64,000 bases of DNA from Natronorubrum thiooxidans (GTDB taxonomy: Archaea; Halobacteriota; Halobacteria; Halobacteriales; Natrialbaceae), in the NCBI RefSeq assembly GCF_900156475.1, contig NZ_FTNR01000001.1, forward strand, positions 186,001 to 250,000. The letters are read 5' to 3'. Within the stretch, counting starts at the first letter, position 1. Each line of letters opens with the position of its first letter. The translations under genes were made by a program, and so were the position numbers. The notes beneath the pieces were generated by a model. It saw only the letters and a program-made list of their open reading frames with translations, had not been told where the DNA came from and did not search any database. Shown one piece after another: positions 18,139-27,152 of this stretch.

Positions 18139-19112
18139 GCTGTCACCTCCTCAATTGCCTCCTCGAGTCGCTCGAGGTCCTCGTCGCGTTTCTCTTCGGT
18201 GATCGGGACGTAGCCGACCTCGGAAACGAGGTCCGTCGCGGCCCGTTCTATGTAGAAGCGAGTAAAGTCACGGACTGCCGGTTCCGCGAGCGACTCCTTG
18301 GCGACGTAGATGAACAGCGGCCGCGAGAGGGGCGTGTACTCGCCGGACATTGCCGTCTCGATCGACGGCTCGACGCATCCGTTTCCGTCGTCGATCGAGA
18401 CCGCCTTGATCGAGTTCGGATTTTCGCTGTAGAACGAAAAGCCGAAGTATCCCATCGCGACCTCCGATCCGCGAACGCCCTGGACGATCGTTCGGTCGCG
18501 TTCGGTCGCGTAGTAATCGCTTCGGTGGTTGACATCCTCGCCGAGGACCGCCTCGTTGAAATAATCGAACGTCCCCGACGTCGTGGCAGCGCCGTACAGT
18601 TCGAACTCTTCGTCGGGCCAGTCGTCGTTAATATCGCTCCAGCGCTCGGCACCGTCAGCGCTCCAGATCTCTCGGAGCTGTTCGACGGTGAGACAGTCGA
18701 CCCAATCGGCGTCCGGATTGACGACGACCGTCAGTGCGTCGGTCGCGACGGTGAGTTCTATCGGTGTAATACTATTTTTCCCACACTGTTCGATTTCGGC
18801 GTCGGCAATCTCTCGACTCGCGTTATTAATATCGGTTCGTCCTGCACAGAAGAAGTTCCCGAACCCACCACCAGTCCCAGTCTGACTGATCGAGACGTTG
18901 ATAGTCGGGTATTCTTCGGAGAAGGCGGAACCGATCGCCTCGGTCACGGGAAACACCGTACTGCTCCCCGCGATATTTACTTGGTCACCCTCCGTAGCGA
19001 GAATGCTGCTACAACCAGCGAGGCTGCCGGAGAGGGCAACGCCCGCCGCGGCGAGAAAATCACGCCGACCGACCGCGGTCGGCAGCGACGCCGTGGAATC
19101 TCTCGACATCAT
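18135..19112 (-). CDS. pstS: Phosphate-binding lipoprotein PstS
   Basis: 325 residues. The N-terminus has a Tat motif (GRRDFLAAAG), a hydrophobic stretch and the lipobox LAGC, so the mature protein is exported folded and lipid-anchored outside the membrane. Phosphate-binding features follow: VNIAGSSTVFPVTEAIGS, ISQTGTGGGFGNFF and TSGTFDYFNEAV, with the Ser/Thr/Asp ligands of the family. Two adjacent ATG codons (19112 and 19109) are possible starts. First gene of the pst operon; the upstream region holds a perfect 16-bp palindrome overlapping TATA-like sequence. Confidence 0.95.
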   Translation of the reverse strand: MMSRDSTASLPTAVGRRDFLAAAGVALSGSLAGCSSILATEGDQVNIAGSSTVFPVTEAIGSAFSEEYPTINVSISQTGTGGGFGNFFCAGRTDINNASREIADAEIEQCGKNSITPIELTVATDALTVVVNPDADWVDCLTVEQLREIWSADGAERWSDINDDWPDEEFELYGAATTSGTFDYFNEAVLGEDVNHRSDYYATERDRTIVQGVRGSEVAMGYFGFSFYSENPNSIKAVSIDDGNGCVEPSIETAMSGEYTPLSRPLFIYVAKESLAEPAVRDFTRFYIERAATDLVSEVGYVPITEEKRDEDLERLEEAIEEVTA

Positions 19113-19150
19113 CGAATCGAAGCCGCACTATAGGTAAGTAGACTACTATG

Positions 19151-19166
19151 ATTGCTATATAGCAAT
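19151..19166. promoter_or_regulatory. Perfect 16-bp palindrome upstream of pstS
   Basis: ATTGCTATATAGCAAT reads the same on both strands, 39 bp upstream of pstS, and its centre contains a TATA-like core. The surrounding 19113-19351 stretch between pstS and the second pstB is A/T-rich and holds no gene. The location suits an operator that would block or recruit factors at the pst promoter under phosphate control; this role is inferred. Confidence 0.5.
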
Positions 19167-19351
19167 ATATATTCTACAGAGTGCCCGGCAGCTAGAGAGA
19201 CGACGGCGAAATTACGCCGCTAAACCGTATGTATGACAATGGTTGCCGCTACGATCATCTCACTCGAGTGAATTCGATCGCTACGATAGTTGTGTGTCCA
19301 ATACGTAGCCAGGCATATATAGACAAAAAACCGATCGATCGTTCGGACGCT

Positions 19352-20215
19352 TTACCCGAATTTACCGGTGATGTAGTCCTCGACGCGGTCGCTTTCGGGG
19401 TTTTCGAAGATCTTGTTCGTGTCGTCGAACTCGACGAGGTGACCACCGGTGAGGAAGACGGCGGTCTTGTCAGAGATGCGGGCGGCCTGTTGCATGTTGT
19501 GAGTGACGATGACGACCGTGTACTCCTCAGCGAGGTCCTCGATTAGGTCCTCGATCTTCGACGTTGCGACCGGGTCGAGCGCCGAGGCTGGCTCGTCCAT
19601 CAGGATCACTTCTGGGTCGGGCGCGATCGCGCGGGCAATACAGAGGCGCTGCTGTTGCCCACCCGAGAGATCCAGCCCGCTCGAGTCGAGTTGATCTTCG
19701 ACTTCCTCGAGTAGCGCCGCGCGCTCGAGCGCTGTGTGAACTTTTTCGTCGACGTCACCGTCGTCTTTGCCCTGGACGCGGAGGCCGTAGGCGACGTTAT
19801 CACGGATCGATTTCGGGAACGGGTTGGGTTTCTGGAATACCATGCCGATCTTCCGGCGCAAGGCGACGGGGTCGACGTCGTCGTCGTAGACGTTCTTATC
19901 GTGGAAGTACAGGTCGCCATCGACGCGGGCGATGTCGATGAGATCGTTCATACGGTTGATCGACCGCAGGAACGTCGACTTTCCACAGCCCGAGGGCCCA
20001 ATGAGTGCCGTCACCTTCCGCTCTGGGATGTCCATGTTGACCCCGTGAAGTGCTTGATCGTCACCGTAGTAAACGTCGAGATCACGGGATTTGATGACGG
20101 CATTGTCGACGCGTGGCGAGCCCAGTGGCGCGTTGTCGGTCATCGTCGCGTCCGAACGCGAACCACCCGGGTCGGACGCCGATACGGATCGAGAGCTGCC
20201 GCCATTCGCAGTCAT
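19352..20215 (-). CDS. pstB: Phosphate ABC transporter ATP-binding protein PstB (copy 2)
   Basis: 287 residues with the full ABC set: Walker [11 protein letters not shown]-loop [12 protein letters not shown], signature [16 protein letters not shown], Walker [13 protein letters not shown] and the switch His. The N-terminal about 35 residues differ from copy 1 while the core is nearly identical at DNA level. It lies upstream of pstS on the same strand, 239 bp from it, so it may be expressed from its own promoter and supply the same PstCA. ATG 20215 chosen ([14 protein letters not shown]). Confidence 0.93.
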   Translation of the reverse strand: MTANGGSSRSVSASDPGGSRSDATMTDNAPLGSPRVDNAVIKSRDLDVYYGDDQALHGVNMDIPERKVTALIGPSGCGKSTFLRSINRMNDLIDIARVDGDLYFHDKNVYDDDVDPVALRRKIGMVFQKPNPFPKSIRDNVAYGLRVQGKDDGDVDEKVHTALERAALLEEVEDQLDSSGLDLSGGQQQRLCIARAIAPDPEVILMDEPASALDPVATSKIEDLIEDLAEEYTVVIVTHNMQQAARISDKTAVFLTGGHLVEFDDTNKIFENPESDRVEDYITGKFG

Positions 20216-20324
20216 ATGTGCTGATTAAGCCTTGGGACTCACGCAATTACCTGTTGCGGAATTCGCCTCGAGAGGGTCACGACTGCAAAACGGCCGCTCG
20301 GTGTCCGGTTTTGACTGTTGGCAA

Positions 20325-22052
20325 TCAGCCGTCAGTGTCGAGACTGGAATCGCCACTCGAGTCCGTCTCAGTGGCCGCCGGGTCGGCTCGTGGCAACTCG
20401 AAGACAACGGTCGCTCCCGTGCGGTCGGAGCCGTCACTGTCGATGCCCTCGGCACCGTTCTTCTCGACGGTATCGGCGTCGCCCGAGCCGACTGACGGAA
20501 TGGAGAGTTGGCCATCGTATCGGCTCACGATCCAGTCGATCAGCCACAGCCCAATCCCACCGGTGTGTGTCACCTGAGAGATCGCTCGGTTACCCGTGAC
20601 GATGGCGGCTTCGTCGGCGGGAATCCCGGGGCCGTCGTCCTCGACTCGAACACGAACGCGATCGGCCGTCGTCTCGACGGTGATGCCGACGGTCGGCTCC
20701 GGGCCGGCGTGGTCGGCGGCGTTCGCAAGCAGTTCGTCGATTGCCGCTTCGATCTCCGACCCACAGGCCGCGACAGCCTGTGCTGGGGCCGTGACGGTTA
20801 TTTCCGGACTCGTTGCGTCGTCCTCTCGTGTAGCAGTAAATTCCGCGACGCGGTCGCGAACGACGGCTGCGAGGTCTGTTCGTGGGACCGGTTCGCCCAT
20901 TGGATCGAGCAGGTCCTCGGTCATCCGCGCTCTGTCGGCCAACTCGAGCAACTCCGCCGTCGCCAGCCGGATCTCTCGGGCCGACGCTTGCTCGTCGGCC
21001 TCGAGGGCCGCTTCGAGATCTGCGGCATGCCCGGAGACGACGTTGAGCGTGTTCCGAAGGTTGTGTCGCAGGATCCGATTCAACACGAGCAGCATCTGTT
21101 CGCGCCGTGCCAGTGCGATCGACAGACGTTCGAGGGCGTCGTCGATACGTTGCCACTCCGGCGCGCCAGCGAGCGACGGGCCGTCGTCGTATTCGCGTCG
21201 CTCAAGCGCCCGGACACGATCGACGAGACGACCGATGTGGCGCAGTTCCGACGTATACACCCACGCGCCGAAGACCACGATCGAGCCGAGCAATGCGACC
21301 GCAGAGACGGCCTGAAAGAGTACGAGTCGGTTGATCCGTGCGTCGACGGCGTCCTGATCACGGTGGGCCGTTACCGTCCAGTCGACGACCTCGAGTGTCT
21401 CGCTATGGGAGACGGTCTCGTCGAACCGATCGGCCGTCGTATACAGCGTCCGATTACCGGCCTCGACGGTGATTGCGTCTCGGTCGTCGTTGCCGGCCAA
21501 CGAGTTGAACAAGCTCGTTTCATCGAGATAGTACGCACCGTTGACCGAGCCGACTACCTCGCCGTCGTCGACGAGCGGCGCACTGATGACGACAATCGTG
21601 TTTCCCGTCTGCGCGCGGAACGGATCGGTGATGTACTGCTCACCGTCCAGTGCCGCCTCGACGTACGCCTGCTCGCTGAGGTCCGTGCCGACGATGGGAT
21701 CGGTCTCGCGTACCGGCCTCGTCGTCGTAAACGACTGCACTGTTCCCGTTTCGTCGACCACCGTCGCGCCATCGAACACTGACGCCGAAACGAACTCCTC
21801 GAGTTCTCGGTCCTGACGACCCGTCTCGTGTTCCGCGAGATCAGGGTTGATCGCCGCGACGGCGACGGTTCGGCGTTGTTCTCTGAGTCGTTCATCGAGG
21901 ACCGACGCCGACAGGTTTGTCCGGTCAGCGACCGACGTTTCCGTACTCTCGTCGACCTCGGTTCGGTGTGCATCGAACGTGACGACGAGCACGCTACCGG
22001 CTACGAGAACGACGACGAGAAACACGATCCCGAACCGGTATGCGAGCCTCAT
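20325..22052 (-). CDS. Sensor histidine kinase with extracytoplasmic sensor
   Basis: About 575 residues from MRLAYRFGIVFLVVVLVAG. Two transmembrane segments (about 8-28 and 265-290) enclose an extracytoplasmic region resembling a Cache-type sensor (IVGTDLSEQAYVEAAL, VVISAPLVDDGEVVGSVNGAYY). A HAMP-like linker leads to the dimerisation helix with the phospho-acceptor His in LNRILRHNLRNTLNVVSGHA, then HATPase motifs ANAADHAG, EDDGPGIP and GIGLWLIDWIVSRY. No receiver domain is fused and no response regulator gene is nearby. Its place next to the pst genes suggests phosphate or envelope sensing, not proven. Confidence 0.88.
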   Translation of the reverse strand: MRLAYRFGIVFLVVVLVAGSVLVVTFDAHRTEVDESTETSVADRTNLSASVLDERLREQRRTVAVAAINPDLAEHETGRQDRELEEFVSASVFDGATVVDETGTVQSFTTTRPVRETDPIVGTDLSEQAYVEAALDGEQYITDPFRAQTGNTIVVISAPLVDDGEVVGSVNGAYYLDETSLFNSLAGNDDRDAITVEAGNRTLYTTADRFDETVSHSETLEVVDWTVTAHRDQDAVDARINRLVLFQAVSAVALLGSIVVFGAWVYTSELRHIGRLVDRVRALERREYDDGPSLAGAPEWQRIDDALERLSIALARREQMLLVLNRILRHNLRNTLNVVSGHAADLEAALEADEQASAREIRLATAELLELADRARMTEDLLDPMGEPVPRTDLAAVVRDRVAEFTATREDDATSPEITVTAPAQAVAACGSEIEAAIDELLANAADHAGPEPTVGITVETTADRVRVRVEDDGPGIPADEAAIVTGNRAISQVTHTGGIGLWLIDWIVSRYDGQLSIPSVGSGDADTVEKNGAEGIDSDGSDRTGATVVFELPRADPAATETDSSGDSSLDTDG

Positions 22053-22212
22053 TTGAACGTGCCCTGGTAGGCGGTACAAATAATGCCTGTATTATTCTTA
22101 CGGCACGTGACAAGTAAATCGAACGAACACGCAGTGCCGAGAGATTCGACCGAGAGTCGTGTTCGGCGATTCGACCGCCGTCGTGTACCCTGTCAAGGGT
22201 CGGCCTACATAT

Positions 22213-22237
22213 ATAGGAGTTAATATACATATCCTAT
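22213..22237. promoter_or_regulatory. Inverted repeat between the kinase and AbrB-PhoU genes
   Basis: ATAGGA (22213-22218) and TCCTAT (22232-22237) face each other across 13 bp in the 330-bp divergent intergenic region, which is A/T-rich and holds no gene. The AbrB-like domain of the adjacent protein would bind such symmetric DNA; assignment is inference. Confidence 0.3.
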
Positions 22238-22351
22238 CTTCCTGTGGATACCATCGATACAAAACTGATAGACAAACGGCAACAAAACTTACTCAGGCGT
22301 TCGAATAGTGACTACTCTCTGTTTATACTCGTCTCTATAGTGTGTGGTAGT

Positions 22352-22359
22352 TTTATAAA
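22352..22359 (+). promoter_or_regulatory. TATA box of the AbrB-PhoU gene
   Basis: TTTATAAA is centred 27 bp upstream of ATG 22383, predicting a transcript with no or almost no leader, the common haloarchaeal arrangement. It supports the start chosen for the downstream gene. Confidence 0.65.
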
Positions 22360-22382
22360 CGTCCACTCGAAAACCAAGCGAT

Positions 22383-23378
22383 ATGGAGACGCGTAAGGTT
22401 CAGGTAACGGGTGGCTCAACGTATACCGTATCGCTCCCGAAACCCTGGGCGACCGACAACGACGTCAGCGCCGGAACGGTCGTCGAATTCTATCCGGAAC
22501 AAGACTCCCTGCTACTGACACCACAACGGGAGTCCGACCGACAGGAGGGGACACTCGAGATTACCGATCTCAAAGGCGAACAACTCACTCGAGCCGTGAT
22601 GACGATGTACGTCAGCGGCTTCGATATCATCCGCCTCGAGGCGAGCCGTATCACGACTGACCAGCGCAGCGCGATCCGAAACGCCACACAGAGCCTCGTC
22701 GGCGTCGAAGTGCTCTCGGAGACGACCGACAGCGTCGTTATTCAGGATCTGCTCGACTCCTCCGAACTCTCGATCGTCAACGCCGTCTCGCGGATGCGCC
22801 TGATCGCGCGGTCGATGCTCGAGGACGCCGTCACCGCGCTTATCGAGAACGACGAGGACATTGCTGAGGACGTCATCGAACGCGACGACGACGTCGACCG
22901 GCTCTGGCTGGTCGTCTCGCGGATTTTCCGGGCGACGCTGCGCTCGCCGCGGGCTGCCGAGGAGCTCGGCGTTCCCAGAGAGGACTGTTTCGACTATCAC
23001 TCGAGTGCGCGCCAACTCGAACGCGTCGCTGATCACGCCGCCAAGATCAGCAAGCTCGCGCGCAAACTCGACGAGATCCCCGAAGACGTCGCTGATGCGC
23101 TCGTCGGCCTCCACGCGGACGCCTCGGACGTCCTCGAGAAGTCGATGGACGCGCTGGTCGCCGACGACACCGAGGAGGCGAACCGATTGGGACATGCCGC
23201 CCGCGAGGCCGTCCTCGAAATCGACGACCACACGCGGACGATCGACGACATGCTCCGGGGGCTCGACTCCGTCCAGGCGCAGTCGCTTGGGTTGATCGTC
23301 GACTCGCTCTCTCGCAGTGCTGACTACGGTGGCAACATCGCCGAGACGGCGCTCCAAAAGGCCGCCCCACGGCCGTGA
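22383..23378 (+). CDS. PhoU-domain regulator with N-terminal AbrB DNA-binding domain
   Basis: 331 residues. Residues 1-50 (METRKVQVTGGSTYTVSLPK, GTVVEFYPEQDSLLL) form a SpoVT/AbrB swapped-hairpin DNA-binding domain. The rest is helical with two PhoU-like repeats, including SARQLERVADHAAKISKLAR (about 205) and a degenerate SLSRSADYGGNIAETAL near the C-terminus. A DNA-binding PhoU can directly link phosphate state to transcription; this fusion is common in haloarchaea. Divergent from the sensor kinase and next to the pst genes, so it is the best candidate for the local phosphate repressor. Confidence 0.87.
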   Translation: METRKVQVTGGSTYTVSLPKPWATDNDVSAGTVVEFYPEQDSLLLTPQRESDRQEGTLEITDLKGEQLTRAVMTMYVSGFDIIRLEASRITTDQRSAIRNATQSLVGVEVLSETTDSVVIQDLLDSSELSIVNAVSRMRLIARSMLEDAVTALIENDEDIAEDVIERDDDVDRLWLVVSRIFRATLRSPRAAEELGVPREDCFDYHSSARQLERVADHAAKISKLARKLDEIPEDVADALVGLHADASDVLEKSMDALVADDTEEANRLGHAAREAVLEIDDHTRTIDDMLRGLDSVQAQSLGLIVDSLSRSADYGGNIAETALQKAAPRP

Positions 23379-23486
23379 GTTGTGGGAGTACCGTCGTCAT
23401 CGAAACCCGCTTGAACGCGGAAATGAACGACAGCGTCCGCTTACGGAACTGAAAACGGTAGGAGTGGTCAGGTAAGAACGACAGTT

Positions 23487-23858
23487 CTACTCGAGGAGAA
23501 CGGCGTTGACCTGTCCGGTCTGGCCGGGGCGGGACGTGACGCGTGCCTGTCCTTCGGAGGTCTCGATGACGGCACCTTTCGTGATGATGTTTCGGCGGAC
23601 GTAGTTCGGGTTGGCGTCGTTTTCGACGACGTCCTCGATATCGGCGGAGACCGTCTCGTCGCCTTTGTTGACGCTGACGACGTTCGTCGCGAGTGCGCGC
23701 GTCTTCGTTTCGTTGCCGCGGACGTCGATGGTACGGAATCGTGGCTCGCCGACCTGTGTCTCCGTCGGCAGGCGACCGAGTTCGTTTTTACGGCGTTTGC
23801 GTACGTTCTTCAGTCGGCCACCGGTTCGCTTTCGCGTAGAGCGTCCCTGGTTTTGCAT
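23487..23858 (-). CDS. rps8e: 30S ribosomal protein S8e
   Basis: 123 residues, typical for archaeal S8e. Starts MQNQGRSTRKRTGGRLKNVR, a basic RNA-binding start in an otherwise acidic proteome, and ends in GQARVTSRPGQTGQVNAVLL. Component of the small ribosomal subunit. Monocistronic; a GTATAC-containing element about 25-30 bp upstream (23878-23885) could be its TATA box. Confidence 0.97.
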   Translation of the reverse strand: MQNQGRSTRKRTGGRLKNVRKRRKNELGRLPTETQVGEPRFRTIDVRGNETKTRALATNVVSVNKGDETVSADIEDVVENDANPNYVRRNIITKGAVIETSEGQARVTSRPGQTGQVNAVLLE

Positions 23859-23944
23859 ACTCGACTAAATTGCTGGGGTATACTTGAATGCACTGCTATG
23901 CGGTTTTCCGACGAGCAGGCGCGTTGGTCTGCTCTCGGCGCGAA

Positions 23945-25366
23945 CTACTCGCGTTCGACCAGACAGTACGCGTGACCCGGTTCTTCGAGTCTCGTCTCCC
24001 GGTCGTCGTCGTAGTAGTTCGAAAACACGCCGCGTTCCGCGTAGTAGATCCGGCCGTCGATCGGCACCGGCGCGCTGGTGACACGACCTCGATTCTCGAC
24101 TCGCCAGCACCGGTCTCCCGTCTCCTTGTCGAGCGCGTAGAGATATGAATCGTACGAGCCGACGAGTACCGTGCCCGCGGTGACGGTCAATGCACCGATG
24201 ACCCGACCGTTGACGTCCGCCGACCACCGCTTCTCGCCGGGTTTGGCGTCGATCGCATAGACGTATCCATCGTCGCTGCCCATGTAGACGACGTCCGCGT
24301 CGACGTCGACTGCCGGGTTCGACATGATCGAGCCGTCGGTCTCGAACGCCCACTCGAGCGACCCGTCCTCGAGATCGAGACAGTAGAAATTGTCGTCCCA
24401 GCTGCCGACGTAGCCGTAGCCGTCGTGGGCGGCGACAGTGCCCTTGATTTCGGCACCGGCGCGGAACTGGCCGCCCTCTTGCTCCTCGCCGTCCGCGTCG
24501 GCCTGAAACGACCACGCGAACTCGAGGGAGGGAAACGTCCAGCAGTAGACAACGCCGTCGTTCGAGCCGGCGAGGATTCGGCCCGCCTCGAGGTCGATCG
24601 TCGGCGACGGATGGGCCTGGCCCCACACGCGGTCGTCGCTCCAGATCGGCTCGCCGGTCTCGGGATCGATCGCCCACAGCGCCCCGGAGGATGGCGAGCC
24701 GTACTCGGCGATGACGTACAGCGTCTCGTCGTAGTAGGCTGGACTCGAGCCGATCGCGAGTGTTCCCTCGAGATCGGCCGAGCGGGTCCGCCAGACCATG
24801 TTGCCGGTCTCGATATCGAGTGCGTAGAGGTCGCCGTCGTAGCCGCCGATGTAGGCGGTGCCGTCGACGATCGCTGCCGAGCCGTGAAATCCAAGGCCCG
24901 TCGCGTCGGTCTGGACCGACCAGCGTTGCTCGCCCGTTGGCGCACGCGCGTAGACTCGGCCATCGTCGCCCGCGAAAACGATCGTCTCCCCATCGGGCGT
25001 CGGCACGGGACTGGCTTTGGCCGCGGTATGGCCGACACGGTTGATCGGGAACGACCAGTCGACGCGCACCGACGCCGGGACGACTTCGTCGGGGTAGTAG
25101 CCGAGCCGACGCAGCCCACGCCGGAACAGCGACACGTCGTCGTCGGGATGGGTTGCGTACTCGGAGACGGAGTCGGCCGGGTCCACATCGGTGCAGGTCG
25201 TGGTGACCGGGGCAACACTGTCGACGTCCGCTCTCGGCAATTCGACACAGCCGCCGAGTCCCGCCGTCGTGGCCGCGGCGCTCGCACCGAGCAATCGGCG
25301 ACGCGAGAGGCCAGCGGACCGGTCGGACCCGCGCTCGGATACCGCGTCTCGGTTCGGAAATCGCAT
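23945..25366 (-). CDS. PQQ-type beta-propeller lipoprotein
   Basis: 473 residues. Tat signal LSRRRLLGASAAATTAGLGG followed by lipobox Cys (GGC, about residue 40). At least seven PQQ-like blades with recurring W and AxDxxTG patterns: LYALDIETGNMVW, LWAIDPETGEPIWS, FYCLDLEDGSLEWAF, VYAIDAKPGEKRWSA, LYALDKETGDRCW. No dehydrogenase active-site motif is evident, so a scaffold or BamB-like role outside the membrane is more likely than an enzyme. Divergent from the small lipoprotein gene at 25499. Confidence 0.85.
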   Translation of the reverse strand: MRFPNRDAVSERGSDRSAGLSRRRLLGASAAATTAGLGGCVELPRADVDSVAPVTTTCTDVDPADSVSEYATHPDDDVSLFRRGLRRLGYYPDEVVPASVRVDWSFPINRVGHTAAKASPVPTPDGETIVFAGDDGRVYARAPTGEQRWSVQTDATGLGFHGSAAIVDGTAYIGGYDGDLYALDIETGNMVWRTRSADLEGTLAIGSSPAYYDETLYVIAEYGSPSSGALWAIDPETGEPIWSDDRVWGQAHPSPTIDLEAGRILAGSNDGVVYCWTFPSLEFAWSFQADADGEEQEGGQFRAGAEIKGTVAAHDGYGYVGSWDDNFYCLDLEDGSLEWAFETDGSIMSNPAVDVDADVVYMGSDDGYVYAIDAKPGEKRWSADVNGRVIGALTVTAGTVLVGSYDSYLYALDKETGDRCWRVENRGRVTSAPVPIDGRIYYAERGVFSNYYDDDRETRLEEPGHAYCLVERE

Positions 25367-25498
25367 TGGTTTCTAGACGTCTCGAGTGAGACTCGCAAAA
25401 ACCCAATGTTTTCGCAGTCGTCACGAATGCAACGACGGTGAGGCCCGCTATCGCGTTCGAGGCAACACGCTTATACGACGGTACGACAGTCCGATAAT

Positions 25499-25645
25499 AT
25501 GACAGATTCAGACCTCCGCCGACGGGACGTTCTCGTCGCGGTCTCGGGCACCTCCCTCCTGCTGGCAGGCTGTACAGAAAGCGATGCCTCGACGTCGGGC
25601 TACGGAACCGCCTACGGGCGCGAATACGGATCCGGAGGCGAGTAA
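25499..25645 (+). CDS. 48-aa Tat lipoprotein micro-protein
   Basis: ATG 25499 opens 48 codons. The product has DLRRRDVLVAVSG, a Tat motif with hydrophobic core, then the lipobox LLAGC, leaving a mature tail of only about 24 residues rich in Gly and Tyr (GYGTAYGREYGSGG). It ends two bases before the GTG start of the beta-helix gene, in a different frame, so the pair is very likely co-translated. Either a genuine tiny anchored peptide or the displaced export signal of the next gene; no single-base change I can see restores one frame neatly. Confidence 0.7.
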   Translation: MTDSDLRRRDVLVAVSGTSLLLAGCTESDASTSGYGTAYGREYGSGGE

Positions 25646-25647
25646 TC

Positions 25648-27147
25648 GTGGGCGACCGAACACCGCGACTCGGACTGGGCACGTTCGAGGACGGCGAAGC
25701 GTGGGACCACACCGACACGGTCGAAGCCGTCGACGAGCACGCGATCGTTCGGGGACCGATCGCCGACCGGCCGGCGTCGGGCGAGTACGACGACGAACTG
25801 TACCACGCGACCGATCAGGGGATTACCTGGCGCTGGGACGTCTCGACCGAGGACTGGGTCTATTTCGGCGGGCAAGGGTGTTCGGACCAGCCGGTGCCGG
25901 GGACGAGTCACTTCGACGCGGCACAACTCGTCCACGCACGTACCGCGGAGACCCCGGTCTGGAACGTCGAGGCCCACGGGATCGAGGGCGACGGCGAGAC
26001 CGAGGTCGGCCAAGACGTCCACGAACTCCTCGCAAAAGTCGAGTCGGCCGGCGGTGGGATCGTCTACTTTCCGCCCGGCCGGTATCTCCTCGAGCGGACA
26101 CCGCTGATCGGCGACGATACGATCGTGCGTGGTGCGGGTCGCGCGACGGTCTTCGAAGGAACGCGCCCTGACGGCGGGGAAGGGCGAGCACTCCTGTCCA
26201 ACAGGGGCTACGACACGGTCGGATACGGTGGCGCATCGAACTGGGGAGTCTGCAACGTCCGCATCGATTCGCCGGCGTCGAACGGGATCATGCCCGCCCA
26301 CGCCGAGAACGTCCGGCTCGAAAACATCTACGGCGACCAGATCTACTATCATCACATCGACGTCGTGTCGTCCAAAAACGTCGTCATCGACGGCTACTGG
26401 GCGACTCGAGGCGGCGAAGCCGGGTCGGACGCACCGATCCAGTTCGATAACCAGACGTCGGAGATCGTGTCGAACAGCGTCTGGAACGGAACCGACGAGC
26501 TGCTGGCCGGGAGCGACGGGGCCCCGACGCGAAACTGTACCCTCGAGAACTTCGAGATCGATCCGGGGAACGGCCCCGACTACGGCGTCCACATACACCG
26601 GAACGGAAACGAGTCGATCACGATCAGCGACGGCTACATCACCGGCTGCCTGTCCGCGGCGATCAGGGGCGATACCGGCGACGAGATCGCCGATCTGACG
26701 ATCGACTCCGTTTCGTGTATCGAGAACGCGAGAGGTATCTCGCTCGGCCAGATCAAAGGCGGCCGGCGAGAGCTGACGATCAACAACGTCACCATCAGAA
26801 CCGACAACAGAGGGCTGGCCGCTGGATCGGGAATCTACGTGGGCGGATTCGACGGCACCGAGATCGCAAACACCATCGTCGACGGCGAGTTCACGAACTC
26901 GATCCTCTTCGACGATATGGATGACCTGAAGCTGAGTACCGTCACCGCTACGGGCGCTGACAGTCAGGCGTTCCGGTTCCGGGAGAACGTCGACGCGACG
27001 CTGACGACCGCCCGCGCAGCGGACTGTGGCGATGCCGGCATCTACTCGGGACCCGGCTGCAGCGTCGCCTACGGCGGCGTCTCGTTCACGAACGTGGGAC
27101 GCGAAGTCGTCGTCGACGGGGCGCTGCGGGAGTGGACGTCTTCGTAA
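25648..27147 (+). CDS. Right-handed beta-helix repeat protein
   Basis: 499 residues from GTG 25648. After an N-terminal region of about 110 residues (TWRWDVSTEDWVYFGGQG) comes VEAHGIEGDGETEVGQDVHE and GGIVYFPPGRYLLE, the entry of the pectate-lyase-3/GH28-type beta-helix, followed by many parallel beta-helix turns (LENIYGDQIYYHHIDVVSSK, LTINNVTIRTDNRGLAAGSG). Likely binds or cleaves polysaccharide. No signal peptide of its own, though the preceding 48-aa ORF is a lipoprotein signal. Stop codons of this gene and malic enzyme are 5 bp apart, convergent. Confidence 0.82.
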   Translation: MGDRTPRLGLGTFEDGEAWDHTDTVEAVDEHAIVRGPIADRPASGEYDDELYHATDQGITWRWDVSTEDWVYFGGQGCSDQPVPGTSHFDAAQLVHARTAETPVWNVEAHGIEGDGETEVGQDVHELLAKVESAGGGIVYFPPGRYLLERTPLIGDDTIVRGAGRATVFEGTRPDGGEGRALLSNRGYDTVGYGGASNWGVCNVRIDSPASNGIMPAHAENVRLENIYGDQIYYHHIDVVSSKNVVIDGYWATRGGEAGSDAPIQFDNQTSEIVSNSVWNGTDELLAGSDGAPTRNCTLENFEIDPGNGPDYGVHIHRNGNESITISDGYITGCLSAAIRGDTGDEIADLTIDSVSCIENARGISLGQIKGGRRELTINNVTIRTDNRGLAAGSGIYVGGFDGTEIANTIVDGEFTNSILFDDMDDLKLSTVTATGADSQAFRFRENVDATLTTARAADCGDAGIYSGPGCSVAYGGVSFTNVGREVVVDGALREWTSS

Positions 27148-27152
27148 TCAGG

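Noticed and set aside
18096-19133. 345-codon frame opposite pstS
   Set aside because: Antisense to a lipoprotein with clear Tat signal and phosphate-binding motifs.
23865-25718. Very long Arg/Ser-rich frame overlapping the PQQ beta-propeller gene on the same strand
   Set aside because: The alternative frame has Tat lipobox and regular propeller blades; the Arg-rich one contradicts the acidic proteome.
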